Source of the DNA: Diplonema papillatum
Lineage: Eukaryota > Euglenozoa > Diplonemea > Diplonemida > Diplonemidae
DNA length: 64,000 nt
Assembly: GCA_030068145.1 (NCBI GenBank)
Contig: JAPJBO010001031.1
Coordinates: 1 to 64,000 of the forward strand
Direction: 5' to 3'
Shown: in pieces, positions 39,297-50,736 of the stretch
Layout of the letters: the number at the start of each line of letters is the position of its first letter
Numbering within the stretch: the stretch's first letter is position 1
Program-made: the position numbers and the translations under genes
The notes under the pieces: model-generated
What the model was told of the DNA's origin: nothing
Database searches by the model: none
What the model saw: only the letters and a program-made list of their open reading frames with translations

Positions 39297-41171
39297 TTCG
39301 GGCCGGGTCGGAAGACTGAGGCGGCAACACACCCGGCACATCCGTGCAAAGCAACCTCACCCGACCGCCGGTGCAGGCGCAACAGGGCTGCTGAGTGCGA
39401 AGCGCGAATCAGTACGCTGACGGCGCAGTCCAACACCAGACGCACACACCCGGCACTACACAGTCCCCACGGCCACCGACCAACCGCCGCAAGGCGGCAG
39501 CAGTAAACCGGCAGCACGACAACGGAGACGCAGGCGCCGACGAACAGCCGAAGCCCGCACGCCGACACGGACGCAGCCGGTCACCGGACCGAACAGCACC
39601 TGAGAACAATAAGAAAAGAGAGGGGAAAGAAAAGAAGGCAAACAAAAGTACCACCGCAGCAGCGCAACAGCGCCGCGACCGAACACGACTACCAACGAAG
39701 GGTAGACTCGGTGCACCGACAGCACACCCACCTGACCATAGGAAGGTCCAAAAGGGTGGAGTGAGCACTGGAGCGGTCACTGAGGCAGATAGGTAGCTGC
39801 AACACAAGAACAGTGCATTAGCAACCAAAACAAAAAAAGACAACCCTCCGGGCCGAGAGCGGACAATGAGCACGGGATAGAACAGCGTCAGAAACACCAG
39901 CCCGGTGTTTCCGACTGCCGGAGACGACCTGGCCAACGGACCGCACCACGCAGAGTGAGCACAGGAGCGGTCACTGAGGCAGACAGGTAGCTGCAACACA
40001 AGAACAGTGCATTAGCAACCAAAACAAAAAAAAGACAACCCTCCGGGCCGAGAGCGGACAATGAGCACGGGATAGAACAGCGTCGGAAACACCAGCCCGG
40101 TGTTTCTGACGCTGCCGGAAGCGACCAGGCCAACGGACCGCACCACGCAACAGCGCCGCAAAGCGAAACAGAGACAAGCAGCAAGCTCAAAGGCCCCGGA
40201 AGGAAGAACAAAGTAGAGGCAGGCGAAGCGCCCAACGGACCGCACCACGCAACAGCGCCGCAAAGCGAAACAGAGACAAGCAGCAACCAAACCAGCCCCC
40301 CCCGACCGAAGCGGAGGACCGACTCAACAGGCAAACCCTGGCACGCCAGGGTTTACCAACAGAAGTCAGAACACCGCCCGGAAGGGAGAGCCGCACAACA
40401 AGTCCAAAAAATACCCCCCACCAACTGCCGAAAAAGAAATACCTTTCCCTTACCTTGTCCCACAAAACCAGAACCAATAACAACGCCCCCCCCCCAAGCA
40501 CGCAAGAGAAGCCGAGTCCTGCCAAAACAACAGACAACGTATTAACCCCCCGTTTCAGTGCTACACGCACCACGCTCAACAACAACCCACAAGAGCGAAG
40601 GCAGCAGGACGGGCAGCGGCAGCGAAACAGCGCCACGCGCCCGACAACAACAGAAGCGAAAGCAAACCCCCCCCGACCGACACGGAAGACCGACTCAACA
40701 GGCAAACCTGGCACGCCAGGGTTACCAAAAGACGTCAGAACACCGCACCGGAAAGGGAGGGCGAGCGAAGGACGAAGCCACAACAAAACCAAGGAAAAAC
40801 AACCATCACTGCACACAACACGCAGAGCCAAGCAGCATATCAGCAGCGAACCAAAGCAAACCCTTGACAAATTACTATCACAGGCAACTGACAGCGCGAC
40901 AATCGCCGGAAACACACCGACCGCGACTGGTAAAGCCTGGCACGCCAGGACATCATTACCAGAAGAGCGGCAAGAAACAAGGGGAGGGCGGGCAAGAAAC
41001 AATCCCACTGAACCCCCCCACAACCATACCAAGAACGAACGAAAGGAAACAGAAAACAAACAAACGCCCCAAGGATGAAGAGAAGGCACAAGGAACCTTA
41101 GCACCGTATCCCCAAGCCTAACCCGGGTGCGGTTTCCAAATTTTTGAAATTGAAATTGAAATTGAATTTTT
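39297..41171 (+). mobile_element. K 3'UTR, second copy
   Basis: It follows K's stop codon. From 39335 it matches 12238-14074 with only a few substitutions. It carries the same tandem units, hairpins and GAAATT-type tail, and joins L copy 2 at 41172. It shows what the first copy is: the 3' region of K. Confidence 0.8.
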
Positions 41172-43746
41172 GGGTTAACCATCGACCAAGGATTCACCTT
41201 CCTCCCTCACCTCCAACGGGTTGTCGATGGATTCTCGCTGAGGATGAACCTCCTTCGACACCTGGCCGGCAAGGATTACGGCTTCAACGGCACGGTTCTC
41301 CGCACCCTGTATCTCTCCTATGTGCTACCCACGTACACGTACGCACTCGGAATCTACGGGCCATTCATCCTCCCCGCTAATGGGCCCCTCACAACACTTG
41401 AACGCATGCATCGTCGTGCCCTTACCCTCATCCTGGGCTGTCGCAAAGGCGTCGCTGAATTCGCCGGGCAACAGGAGACTGGTATCCTCCCGATCCGCGC
41501 GCTCGCAAAGTGCAGGATCGCGGCCCTCCGGGAGAAGGTTGAATTCAACAAGGTTCTGTGGGCGCACGAGCTTTCCCTGGACACGCTCCTGAAGTCGACG
41601 TCCGACAACATCCGCAAGAAAGCGGGCACGGACGGTTGCCGTCGGGAGCTCCGCGACTTCCATTTGTTCGCCCCCTGGGTTCCCAGGCCCGACGTCGAGA
41701 TCTACACGTCGCTGAAAGTCCGCAAGCACGCCAGCAATGCGGAGAAAAAACAAGCGGTGCTGAAACGCCTGGCGGAACTACCCCACCCGGACTGCGTCGC
41801 CTGGCCAGACGGCTCCGTTGTACACGGTGACCCCCCTCTGCCCTCGATCTGCGACGCCAACGCCAGCGCTGCCCTACGCCCGTGGCTGAGGAGCACGGCG
41901 GACCGTACGACCTGGGGGGCTGCCGGCGTGTTTATTGATCTTGGGCCGTCGGTCACCATCAAGCCGGACCACGGCCTGCCCGTCAAGCCCACCGGCGACC
42001 GACGCACGTTCGATGCCTCTTTGCCCGCCGGCAAGCACCCGCACAGCTACCGCGCCGAGGAGTTCGCGCTCTACAGCTGCCTGAAGTTCCTCCTGCGCCT
42101 CCTCCCGCCAACCCCGACGCCGCTCAACATCCTCGTCCTCAGTGACTCTCAGTCACTCCTGATGACGCTGAGCCACGGCCCCCATTGCCAGACGCAGCCG
42201 TACCCAATCGCGATCTGGCTGCACCTGGCCGAGTTGGAGTCGCTGGGTTACACCGTGACGCTGCAGTTCGTCTTCGGCCACTGCGGCCTCGAAGGCAATG
42301 AGAGGGCGGACAAGACCGCAAAACGTGGTGCACTCGCGTTCATGCGGGCGGCCACCGACGCCGCGGCCAAGAATCAACCCCCTCCGCTCTCGGCACGCCT
42401 CTGCGCCACGGCCGCTAACGGCCGCTATCGTTCCGTCCTCTGGCTGGAGAGCAGTGAAGCTGGAGCACGAGACGCCTTGGACAGGGCCACCCTCCTCAGG
42501 AACCCGTCGTCGTTCGCCAGGTTGGTCTTTGGCCGCCGCATCCCCCGCCCCAAGCACTTGGCACCACGGGCGGAAAGAGAGGTGCGGCAGCTCCGCACTG
42601 GCCACCACCACCTGGTGATGACCATGTACGCCACCGAATGGCGCGACCTCTCGAGGGCGGATCGCAGACAGGCGTTTCTCCCGTGCCCTATTTGCGGCAC
42701 CCGGTCGTTGGCCCCGCTGCTCCACCTCTTCGTCGGGTGTGACGCCCCTGCAGCTGTGCAATCCCGGCTGACGATGGACGCCGATCTCGACGCGAAGAGC
42801 CGCCTCCGCTCGAAGCCTCCGCCCGCCGATGCCATGGAGCGCCTCTGGGCAATCCTCTTCGTCTTCCCGGAACTCGCCCTGGCCTACCTGCAGAGGTGCG
42901 GCACTCTGCCGAGCTACGCCATCCTCGCCGGTCAGGCGTCCGGCGAGCCCGTGGGTGGCGGCGCCAATCGCTCGATCACGCCTGACGCCGCCTCCTCGCG
43001 CTCCGCCGACTCGGAAGACGCGATCTCGCGCTGAGGGCGCTCGCCACCTGCTTGCGCGCTGCTGGCTGAACGGCGAGCTCGGGGCTGTTGGCAACAGTGT
43101 TGCCCATTTGAACATGCAATGTAAATAGCCTCTATTCGAGCCAACCCGGCTTCTCCTGCAACAATTCTGAAACTGTATTGTATTTGGGACTAGATAATGG
43201 CGCTGAGCAAGCTTTATTTTTCCCTGGCGAAAAGCATAGCCGGGGCAGAGTCAGCGGGCGCCGGCCTACGGACCGTGCCCAGTTACGGGCCAGTACACAG
43301 CCATAGTCAGTCCCCAACGTCCCGCCGGTGCCTCGATACCCGGCCGTCAAGGCCCTACGGGGAGAGGCACCGCAATCAAACAAGCAACCGTGTGCTCCGC
43401 CACACCACACCATCCTTTCATTCCACCATGCTTCCCACATTCCAACACTCTCCCCCCCTCCGAGTTCCAGTGGCAGAGAAAGAAAGAAAGAAGCCAGAGG
43501 TCTCCCGGGTCTTCCACCTGGCCTCACTCAACCGCCACCTGGCTGGTTTGTGTGAAAGGCTCAGATACTGGACACCCACGCACTGATAACCCCCCTGTTC
43601 CATAGCCCATCTCTCTTGCATGTGTCTTGTGTCTCTCTGGCATGCCTTCCGGCCCGAAGAGGCCCGTAAAGCCTGCCCGAAAACTGGAACGCGGCTCTCC
43701 GGAGCCGCCAAAAGAATGTGGTGCCTCTTGCAAAAAAAAAAAAAAA
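41172..43746 (+). mobile_element. L copy 2 (right half of the second K-L unit)
   Basis: Offset 27097 from L copy 1; the one difference I noted is at 41398. The A-run is at 43732-43746. The flanks differ from copy 1 immediately after the tail. Confidence 0.88.
41244..43034 (+). CDS. L ORF copy 2: RNase H and CCHC
   Basis: Encodes the same 596-residue protein as 14147-15937, with a real ATG and an intact RNase H (WPDGS, SYRAEEF, LSDSQSL, FGHCGLEGNERAD). Function and caveats are as for the first copy. Confidence 0.85.
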   Translation: MNLLRHLAGKDYGFNGTVLRTLYLSYVLPTYTYALGIYGPFILPANGPLTTLERMHRRALTLILGCRKGVAEFAGQQETGILPIRALAKCRIAALREKVEFNKVLWAHELSLDTLLKSTSDNIRKKAGTDGCRRELRDFHLFAPWVPRPDVEIYTSLKVRKHASNAEKKQAVLKRLAELPHPDCVAWPDGSVVHGDPPLPSICDANASAALRPWLRSTADRTTWGAAGVFIDLGPSVTIKPDHGLPVKPTGDRRTFDASLPAGKHPHSYRAEEFALYSCLKFLLRLLPPTPTPLNILVLSDSQSLLMTLSHGPHCQTQPYPIAIWLHLAELESLGYTVTLQFVFGHCGLEGNERADKTAKRGALAFMRAATDAAAKNQPPPLSARLCATAANGRYRSVLWLESSEAGARDALDRATLLRNPSSFARLVFGRRIPRPKHLAPRAEREVRQLRTGHHHLVMTMYATEWRDLSRADRRQAFLPCPICGTRSLAPLLHLFVGCDAPAAVQSRLTMDADLDAKSRLRSKPPPADAMERLWAILFVFPELALAYLQRCGTLPSYAILAGQASGEPVGGGANRSITPDAASSRSADSEDAISR

Positions 43747-43753
43747 TTTTTTT
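43732..43753. repeat. A-run/T-run junction (A15, T7)
   Basis: Followed by the short filler GCGTAAG and L' copy B. Confidence 0.9.
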
Positions 43754-43759
43754 GCGTAA

Positions 43760-45639
43760 GGCTGCTCGGCCTAACCATCGACCGCGAGCTTACCTTCCAC
43801 CCCCACCTCCGCCGGGTCATCGAGGTGTTCTCTCTGAGACTCAACTTCCTCCGGCACCTGGCCGGCAAGGACTACTGCTTCAACGGCACGATCCTCCGCA
43901 CCCTCTATCTCACATACGTGCTCCCCACTTTCACGTACGCGCTCGGCATTTACGGACCGTACATCCTCTTCGCAGCCGGCCTTCTTGCAACACTCGGACG
44001 CCTCCATCGCCGTGCACTCGCCCTCATCCTGGGCTGCCGTAAAGGCATCTCCGATTTTGCCGCTCAACAAGAGTCCGGCATCCTCCCAATCCGGTCCCTT
44101 GTTGAATACAAGATCGCGGCCCTCCGGGAGAGGCTGCGGCACAACAGGGCCCTTTGGACGCGCGAACTATCACTCGATACGCGACTGAAGACGACGTACG
44201 ACCGGGTCACAGTCAAGGCGGGCACAGACCAGTGTATCCGGCAGGCTCGTATTCCCAACCGTTTCGCCCCGTGGACTCCATGCCCCGGCGTCACGATCAA
44301 CACCGCCCTGAAGGTGCGCAAGAATGCTGGCGCTGCTGAGAAGAAGCGAGCCGCAGAGGTACAACTCGCGACGCTCCCGCACCCACACTGCACCGCCTGG
44401 TCGGACGGCTCTGTTGTGAGCGGCAACCCTCCGCCGCCCTCCATTTGCGACGCCAACGCCAGTGCCACCCTTCGTTCGTGGTTACGCAGCACCAACGACC
44501 GGTCTACCTGGGGTGGCTCCGGCTTGTACATTGAACTGGAGCCTTCGGTTCCCATAAAGGCAGACCACGGCCTGGGTCAGCACCTGACCACTACTACGGA
44601 CAACTGCCGCACTGTCGAAGCCGGATTCCCGGCCGGTCGTCACCCGCACAGCTACCGCGCCGAGGAGATGGCTCTCGTCATCTGCGTGAACGTCCTCAAG
44701 CGCCTGCTCCCTCTGACCACCACGCCCCTCAACATCCTCATCATCAGTGATTCGCAGTCGCTCCTGCAAACGCTGAGCCACGGCCCGCTCTGCCAGACGC
44801 AACCCGGGCCAATCCACATCTGGCAATCGCTGGCCGAACTCGAAGCGCGGGGCTACACCATCACCCTGCAGTTCGTTTTTGGCCATTGCGGTCTTGCCGG
44901 CAACGAGAGGGCTGACGGAATCGCCAGACGGGCCGCTGAGACGTACATGCGGGAAGCGGTTGCGGCTATGGCGAGGAACCTCCCCCTCCCTTATGCGCCT
45001 AAAGTCTGCACCACGACCGTTAACGCCCGCCACCGTGCCGTCCTGTGGATGGAGAGCAGCGAAGCTGGAGCTCGGGAAGCCGTGAGTAGAGCCGCCCGCC
45101 TACAAAACCCGTCGTCTTTCTCGAGGTTGGTTTTCGGCCGCCGCATCCCACGACCCAAGCACCTCACACCGCGGGCCGAAAGGGAAGTGCGGCAAATTCG
45201 CACCGGCCACCACCACCTCGTGATGACGATGTATGCTACCAACTGGCCAACCCTCACGAGAGCAGACCGCAGGGAACCGCACCTCCCCTGTCCCATGTGC
45301 GGCACGAGGTCGCTGGCCCCGCTCGTTCACCTCTTCATCGGCTGTGACGCCCCCGCTGCTCAGACCTCTCGGCTAGAAATGAAGAACGGCCTCGAGGTCA
45401 GGAATCGTCTCGGTAGGAGGTCGCCGCCCGTGGACGCCATGGAGTTCCTCTGGGCCGTCCTGTTCGTGTTCCCGGAGCTCGCTCTCGCCTATCTGCAGGG
45501 GAGCGGCGCTCTCCCGAAGTACACCATCCTCGCCGATGAGACGGCCAGTTCGCATCCCGCCACTGCAGCCGTCGACCACCCACGCACCTCCGAAGTCTCC
45601 TCGCGGTCCGCCGACTCAGAGGATGCCGTACCTCTATAA
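43760..45639 (+). CDS. L' ORF copy B: RNase H and CCHC
   Basis: Intact from RLLGLTIDREL to a stop at 45639. The frame also opens upstream through the T-run, A-run and the L 3'UTR, which is meaningless. RNase H and knuckle are as in copy A; the one protein difference I noticed is Pro to Leu in RLLPLTTTPLN. Confidence 0.8.
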
Positions 45640-46430
45640 GCGATCGTACGGAGATTCGAAGCAGGGGTCGCCCCCCTTCCAAGAAGTCCTCGACGCTGCT
45701 GTTAGCATCGCGCTCGGCCCTCGGCCACCGCTAACGTAACTTGGCTAGATCTTCGAGAAGAAGAAACAGAACCCCGATACTTTGCAGTGTAGTTGTGTTT
45801 CGGCACCCGGTCTTTACTTCGGTAAAGCCCTACGGGAATAAGCCTGATCATCCACATTGTGAACCACAAGAAGTACTGCTACGGAGCCGGACCCGTCCCC
45901 TATTTTGAACTGTATTTGAGCACCGTCGCGACATCATTGAACATACGTTATTGTACCATAACCGTGCTTACTGCACGAGCTCCCAACGTCATGTGGCCCG
46001 CGAAACTGCGGCCTCACTTCGGGTCTTCCCCCTTGCGGGCATGCGGAAGGTTCATGCCCAAGTCCAACCCTCTCGGAGTTGGACCATTATACGAGCCAAC
46101 GTCGCGATGCTTCCCGGCCGGTAAATAGGCCAGAAGGGGCGAAGTCACGCCTTATGTGTCACCCAACGTCTCGAGGCCTTGCGCCCGCAACGGGTCTTCC
46201 ACCAGGCCTCACTCGATCGCCACCTGGCAGATCGAGTGAAAGGCTCAAAAACTGGACACCCACTCACTTATCCTTGTTCCATAGTCCATCCCTATCTCTC
46301 TTACCTGTGTCTTGTGTCTCTGTGGCCTGCCTTCCGGCGCGAATAGGCCTGTACCGCCTAACCCGAAAACTCGACGTGCTCTCCCGAGCGCGTAAAGAAA
46401 GTGGTGCCTCTTGCAAAAAAAAAAAAAAAA
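43760..46430 (+). mobile_element. L' copy B
   Basis: Same extent and 5' edge as L' copy A (offset 22319); only a few substitutions seen, e.g. at 44714 and near 46121-46122. Left flank: T7 and GCGTAAG. A-run 46415-46430. Confidence 0.88.
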
Positions 46431-46445
46431 TTTTTTTTTTTTTTT
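46415..46445. repeat. A-run/T-run junction (A16, T15)
   Basis: The L' copy B tail abuts the R3 tail. Confidence 0.9.
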
Positions 46446-46558
46446 GGAGCGCGGGACACTGTACTCGACATGTTAGTACAGCGGGGCTGCCGGTATCCGG
46501 TTGCTTCCGGAGCGGGAGCCCAAAAAAATGCTTCTTCAGCACACAGTGAACGCCAGTC

Positions 46559-49500
46559 TCACTGCGACCTGGGCTGGCCTGCTAGCAAGCAGGTCCGACC
46601 AGGTAAAAAAACCCGCGATGCAGTGACACTACCCCCTGCACCAGGGTGGACCGCTTCGTCCGGTCGCGCCCCGCCAGATGAAATGACTATTCTTGCCACC
46701 CCCTGGGCTACTTGAAAGCTCAATTGGTGGAAGAAGTCCTGGCAGGCGGCCGAAGCGGTCCGGTCTTCACGGAGGGCGCTTTTGCGAGCTATTTGCCGCA
46801 ACTCCGTGAGTGCTCCAGGACACCACGCTCCGAAGGTGTCCACGACTAGCGGGACAGCGAGCCATTCCCGAGGGTTTGGCTCGTTGTCTATTATGCCGCG
46901 GTACTTACCTTCTTTAACAGCTGTTGCGTAGGCTGTCGCCGCCCCCCCTGGCTTCTCCGCCGCCCGCTTAGCGTACTGGGGGTTCGAAGGCTGCAGGGGG
47001 AAGGTGACGGCGACGTCCAGCACAACGGTGGTGCCGTCCCGGACATAGCTGATGTCCGGGCGCTTCCGCTCCGTGTTCGAAAACACGGGGCGCTCGACCG
47101 CCGGGGCCAGCAAGCCACGGCGGGCGAAGTCAGCGATGACATCGCGGAGTGCGTTGTGCATTCTCGTCCGGCGCCCGCCGGAGAAGCAACTTCGCGCATG
47201 CACTCCGTCGACGTCTGCCGAGCCTGTCCCGCAGAGGCGACAGATGCTCGGCATGGGGGCGATGGGCAGCCCCAGCCGAAGCCGGATGGCCACTGCGAGC
47301 TCCGCGGGAGAAAGCCACAGCCTGGGGTCCGCCTCCGCGTTGCCATAAAGCCAAGCGGACGCATGTTGGGCGGAGCAGCTTTGGATCCGCGCCCGGACTT
47401 GGACCTGCTTCAGAGCCAGCGCCGACCCTTGAAGCCGGCCTGACCTGCCCAGCTCCTCAGTCATCGAGATAAGGAGGGCCTTGCGTCGCTCGTCATGAAC
47501 TGTCGCGGACCACACTTTCTGTCCACGTCCCCCGTAGTTATCCCGTGCCTGCAGAACGTTCTGGATCTTCTCCAAAACGGATTCGAAGGGTGCAAGGCGC
47601 GGGTCTTCGAGGGACGCTAGGAAAGTGTCGTCCTCGTCCAGAAGCATGGCGTGCGGCAGCACGTAGGGGGTCACCAGGGACGGGAGGCAAGCCTCGCCGT
47701 CAAAGGTAGCCGCGATGTGCGCGATCGCCGCTGTGTCGGCGCAGGAGTGCAGGCCCAGGCCACCGAGCCTGACGGGAAGGGAAGCCAGAGCCCAGGCGGA
47801 AGCGTCCGTCTCGATGCCCGTGATCGTCGCCAGGCAAGACTGCGTGGCCTGATCGATGCACGCGAAGTCGAAGACAGCCCCCACAGCGCGCATGAGGTGG
47901 ACGACGCTGACGAAGCCGGCGCAGAACTTCAGCAGAGTCAGAGCCACATGTGCGTCGGGGAGGGAGGCTATCATCCGCATCTTCCGCTCGGCGCTCTTGG
48001 CCGCTTCCTCCACGAAGGCGCGCATCGTCTCGGGGGAACCGCAGGGGACGCCGAGGTGCTGGATATCGTCCAGCGGAAAAGTCTCGATGCCTTGCAGGGC
48101 CTCGGGGATTGTGGCGCCGGGGGCAACGGACAGCCTGCACTTCCCCCGGTTCAGACTGAGCCCGACCGCGGCCGCTCTGTCCTCGAAGCCCTGCAGCCAG
48201 TGACCGAGGGTGTCGAGCTCACCCCCAGCCGCCCCGTCGTCCAGGAAGAACGTCAGGAGGTCAAGCCCCGCCTGGCTCAGCGCGCCATCCGTGGCCCTCG
48301 GGGCCGCCGGGGACCCCACCGGCGGCGGCGGTGGCACCGCTGGGTCCCCCGAACCTGGGGCCTGAGCCGGTTCTGGAGGGGTGGGCCGCCCCCCGGCGGC
48401 ATCGAGAGGCTCCGGCTGGCCGAGCGACGCGGGGGCGGACTCGACGGGCGCCTGCGACGAAGCCGGGGCCGCCGGGACGGGTGGCTGCTCTCCGGGGTTC
48501 GGCGGCACGACGACATCGTGCATGACGAGGCTGAAGAGCAGCGGTCCCAAGGGGTCCCCTTGTTGGACTCCGCACTGGGAGGAGATACCCCGGTCGCCCA
48601 CCACAAGCGCGGAGTGTTTCTCGTACGCCGCTAGTGCGTACCCCAACAGCTGGGGGGCGTGTCGGTTGACACTGCAGATGATCGCTTCCCGCCGCAGCGT
48701 GTTGAAGGCGTTCGCGAAGTCGATCTGCAGGATGCCCCTGTCGACCACGTCCCTGTCGCGGTACAGGGCCGCAACCCTGCGGATGGCGTGCACGCCAGCG
48801 TCGGCCCCCGCCTTGACACTGACACCGACTTGCCCACTCCGCAGGAGGACGTTCGCCCCCAGGTCCTTGATTGCCCGGTCGGATGCGAGGACCTTGCCGG
48901 CCACCCGGCGCAGGATCTCCCCACATGCAATGGGCCTGATGCCGCCGGACTTCTTAACCAACGGGACGAGCCTCGCCCCGAACAGGTACGGCCGGGCGGC
49001 TGCAGCCACCCTACCGGAAGAGAGGGCCCAGACCGCGTCTGCCACTGCCTCTTTGAACGACCCGGAGACGTCCCACAGGTCGAGGAGGTGCTGCGCAGAC
49101 AGGCCGGACGGGCCGGCGGCGGTGCCTTTCGGCATCTTCTTCAGCACCCGGCGGATGACGCCCGGAGAGGGCTTCGCAACGGCCACGGGCCGCAGGCTGC
49201 GGTCGTCAGGCAGCTCGGGGGCAGGGGGGTGCAGTTCCATCAGGGCCGCCAGCGTGGCGTCGTCCGCCGGAGCAGTCTGCGCCGCGGAAAGCGCAGAGAC
49301 GGCCCGCGAGTAACATCGGTCGCGGGCCCGCCGGAGGACCTGCCGCACGGTGGCCCCGTCCAGGTCGTCCACGGACTCGACGTCCGTTTGCAGCTCGAGC
49401 CTGTTGTCGACGTCGTCTGCAACCGGGTAGGTTCGCCGGCGCGCGCGGCGTTCGGCCTTCCCGGCTGAGACGGCCCGGGCCTCAGCCCACAGGGTGTCCA

Positions 49501-50138
49501 GCTGCCCGGCCCTCCAAAGGCGGACGCGGCGGCGGAGGGCCTCCGTCACCGCCTTCCGCCCCCCCCGGTGGGTGGTCGCGAGGACGAGGGGGGCGAAGGC
49601 GTACGCCCGCAACCACCCGGCGTCATCGGTGGCTGCCCTGAGGACGGTCTCGAAGAGAGCGGAGACCTGCGGCTTTGCGGCTGCCGGTACCCGCTCCAGA
49701 GTGCGAATGCCGGCAGTCGCAACCTCTTCGAACGTGAAGGGGATTGCTCCCCCCCGATGGCCGTCTAGGCCCGCGGCCCCGGGAGCGCCCCCTGATGGCT
49801 CCGCGGGAGTCCGAGGCGGGATCGCCGCCGGCTCCCTCCCGCCAGCCACGGCTTCCCGGTAGGCCTTGGAGCAGGGGCACCACATCCGGTGTCTACCCCT
49901 CCGTTCCCCGGTCGTGCGGCAGACGCACACGGGCGCCGGTGCCCTCTGCGACCCCGCTGCGTTCTGCCGACTGGCCGATGGCGGCCCCGTGCTGGCCGGT
50001 GCCGGTTCAGCGCCCGTGGGGGCCGGGTCCTGTGCGTCGCTGGCTGCCGGCCCCGGGTTGGGGTGGATGTCTCCATCCACGCAGAGATCGTGCCCGCCCC
50101 GCCCTCGCGAGAGGACGCGGACGGCCGCGGAGCAGCAA
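46559..50138 (-). CDS. R3 pol: 2A-like peptide, RT, CCHC, restriction-like endonuclease
   Basis: About 1,190 codons of LINE sequence; the frame extends to 50239 only through SINE2. N-terminal GDIHPNPGP, then RRGRHRMWCPCSKAYR. The RT has GTAAGPSGLSAQHL, LQIDFANAFNTL, QQGDPLGPLLFSLVMHDV and catalytic FFLDDG near 48222-48250. A Pro/Ala-rich insert of about 80 residues lies between the last two motifs. The knuckle is CRLCG...HARSC; the nuclease has RPDISYVRDG and VLDVAVTFP. No stop or frameshift. The start codon is not visible. Confidence 0.88.
50048..50074 (-). other. 2A-like motif GDIHPNPGP of R3
   Basis: Same place as GDIEPNPGP in R2 (both after DLCVD), with His for the consensus Glu. Confidence 0.7.
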
Positions 50139-50394
50139 TTTTTTTTTTTTTTTTTCAGGCCACCAGGGCACCTTACTCCACTCCTTTGAGGTCCCCTTGA
50201 TGGGGATGGTTGGGAAACCATACTAGGTATGGAAGCCATCCTTTCGCGGACCAGTTTCCGCTCGGCTATTGAACTAGGGCTTGCATCTGGGAGTTCATCC
50301 CCAAACGCCTGGAGAAGTTGGCCAGTCAGGGAATCGAACCAGCGACCCTCAGGTTAACAATCTGGCGCCCTGACCGCTGTACCAGGTGTGCCCC
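50139..50394 (-). mobile_element. SINE2: tRNA-derived SINE
   Basis: T-run 50139-50155 is the tail; the tRNA-like head ends at 50394. It aligns to SINE1 along its length with about a dozen or more differences. Its 5' end abuts the 5' end of E2, head to head. Confidence 0.85.
50330..50384 (-). promoter_or_regulatory. Internal Pol III promoter of SINE2
   Basis: A box TGGTACAGCGGT at 50373-50384 and B box GGTTCGATTCC at 50330-50340 on the minus strand. Confidence 0.85.
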
Positions 50395-50736
50395 TTAAAT
50401 TTGGACGCTGGGTCTGCACCCCCTCCGCCCCCGCAGGGCAGTTCTGCGCTGTTTCGGCCGTTCGGAAACTGCCTCTTCAGGCCTGCCTGCTGCGCCGTGC
50501 TCTATGACGATCGCAATCCTGGGTATTCGCGGTGCTTGCCAAACACCAGGGTCACAGACGACGAGCGCCCGTGCACGTACCACGACGCGGTACTGACACA
50601 CCCGCGCCCGCCTCTGTTCACCCTTTCCGACGGACCGCCGCAACCGCCGAACCTGCCAACACCAGCTGGCTCGGTGTCGAATTTCTCCTGCGCTCCGGCG
50701 CACTTGTTGATCTTCCACGCCGAGCAGGCCTCCGTC

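Larger units (their letters stand above)
46431..50138 (-). mobile_element. R3: second long R-family LINE
   Basis: T-run 46431-46445 is the tail; the coding region is intact. It is clearly diverged from R2 but has the same domain order, and is the source type of R4 and R5. The 5' edge at 50138 meets the tail of SINE2, about 20 codons upstream of the 2A motif. Confidence 0.9.
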
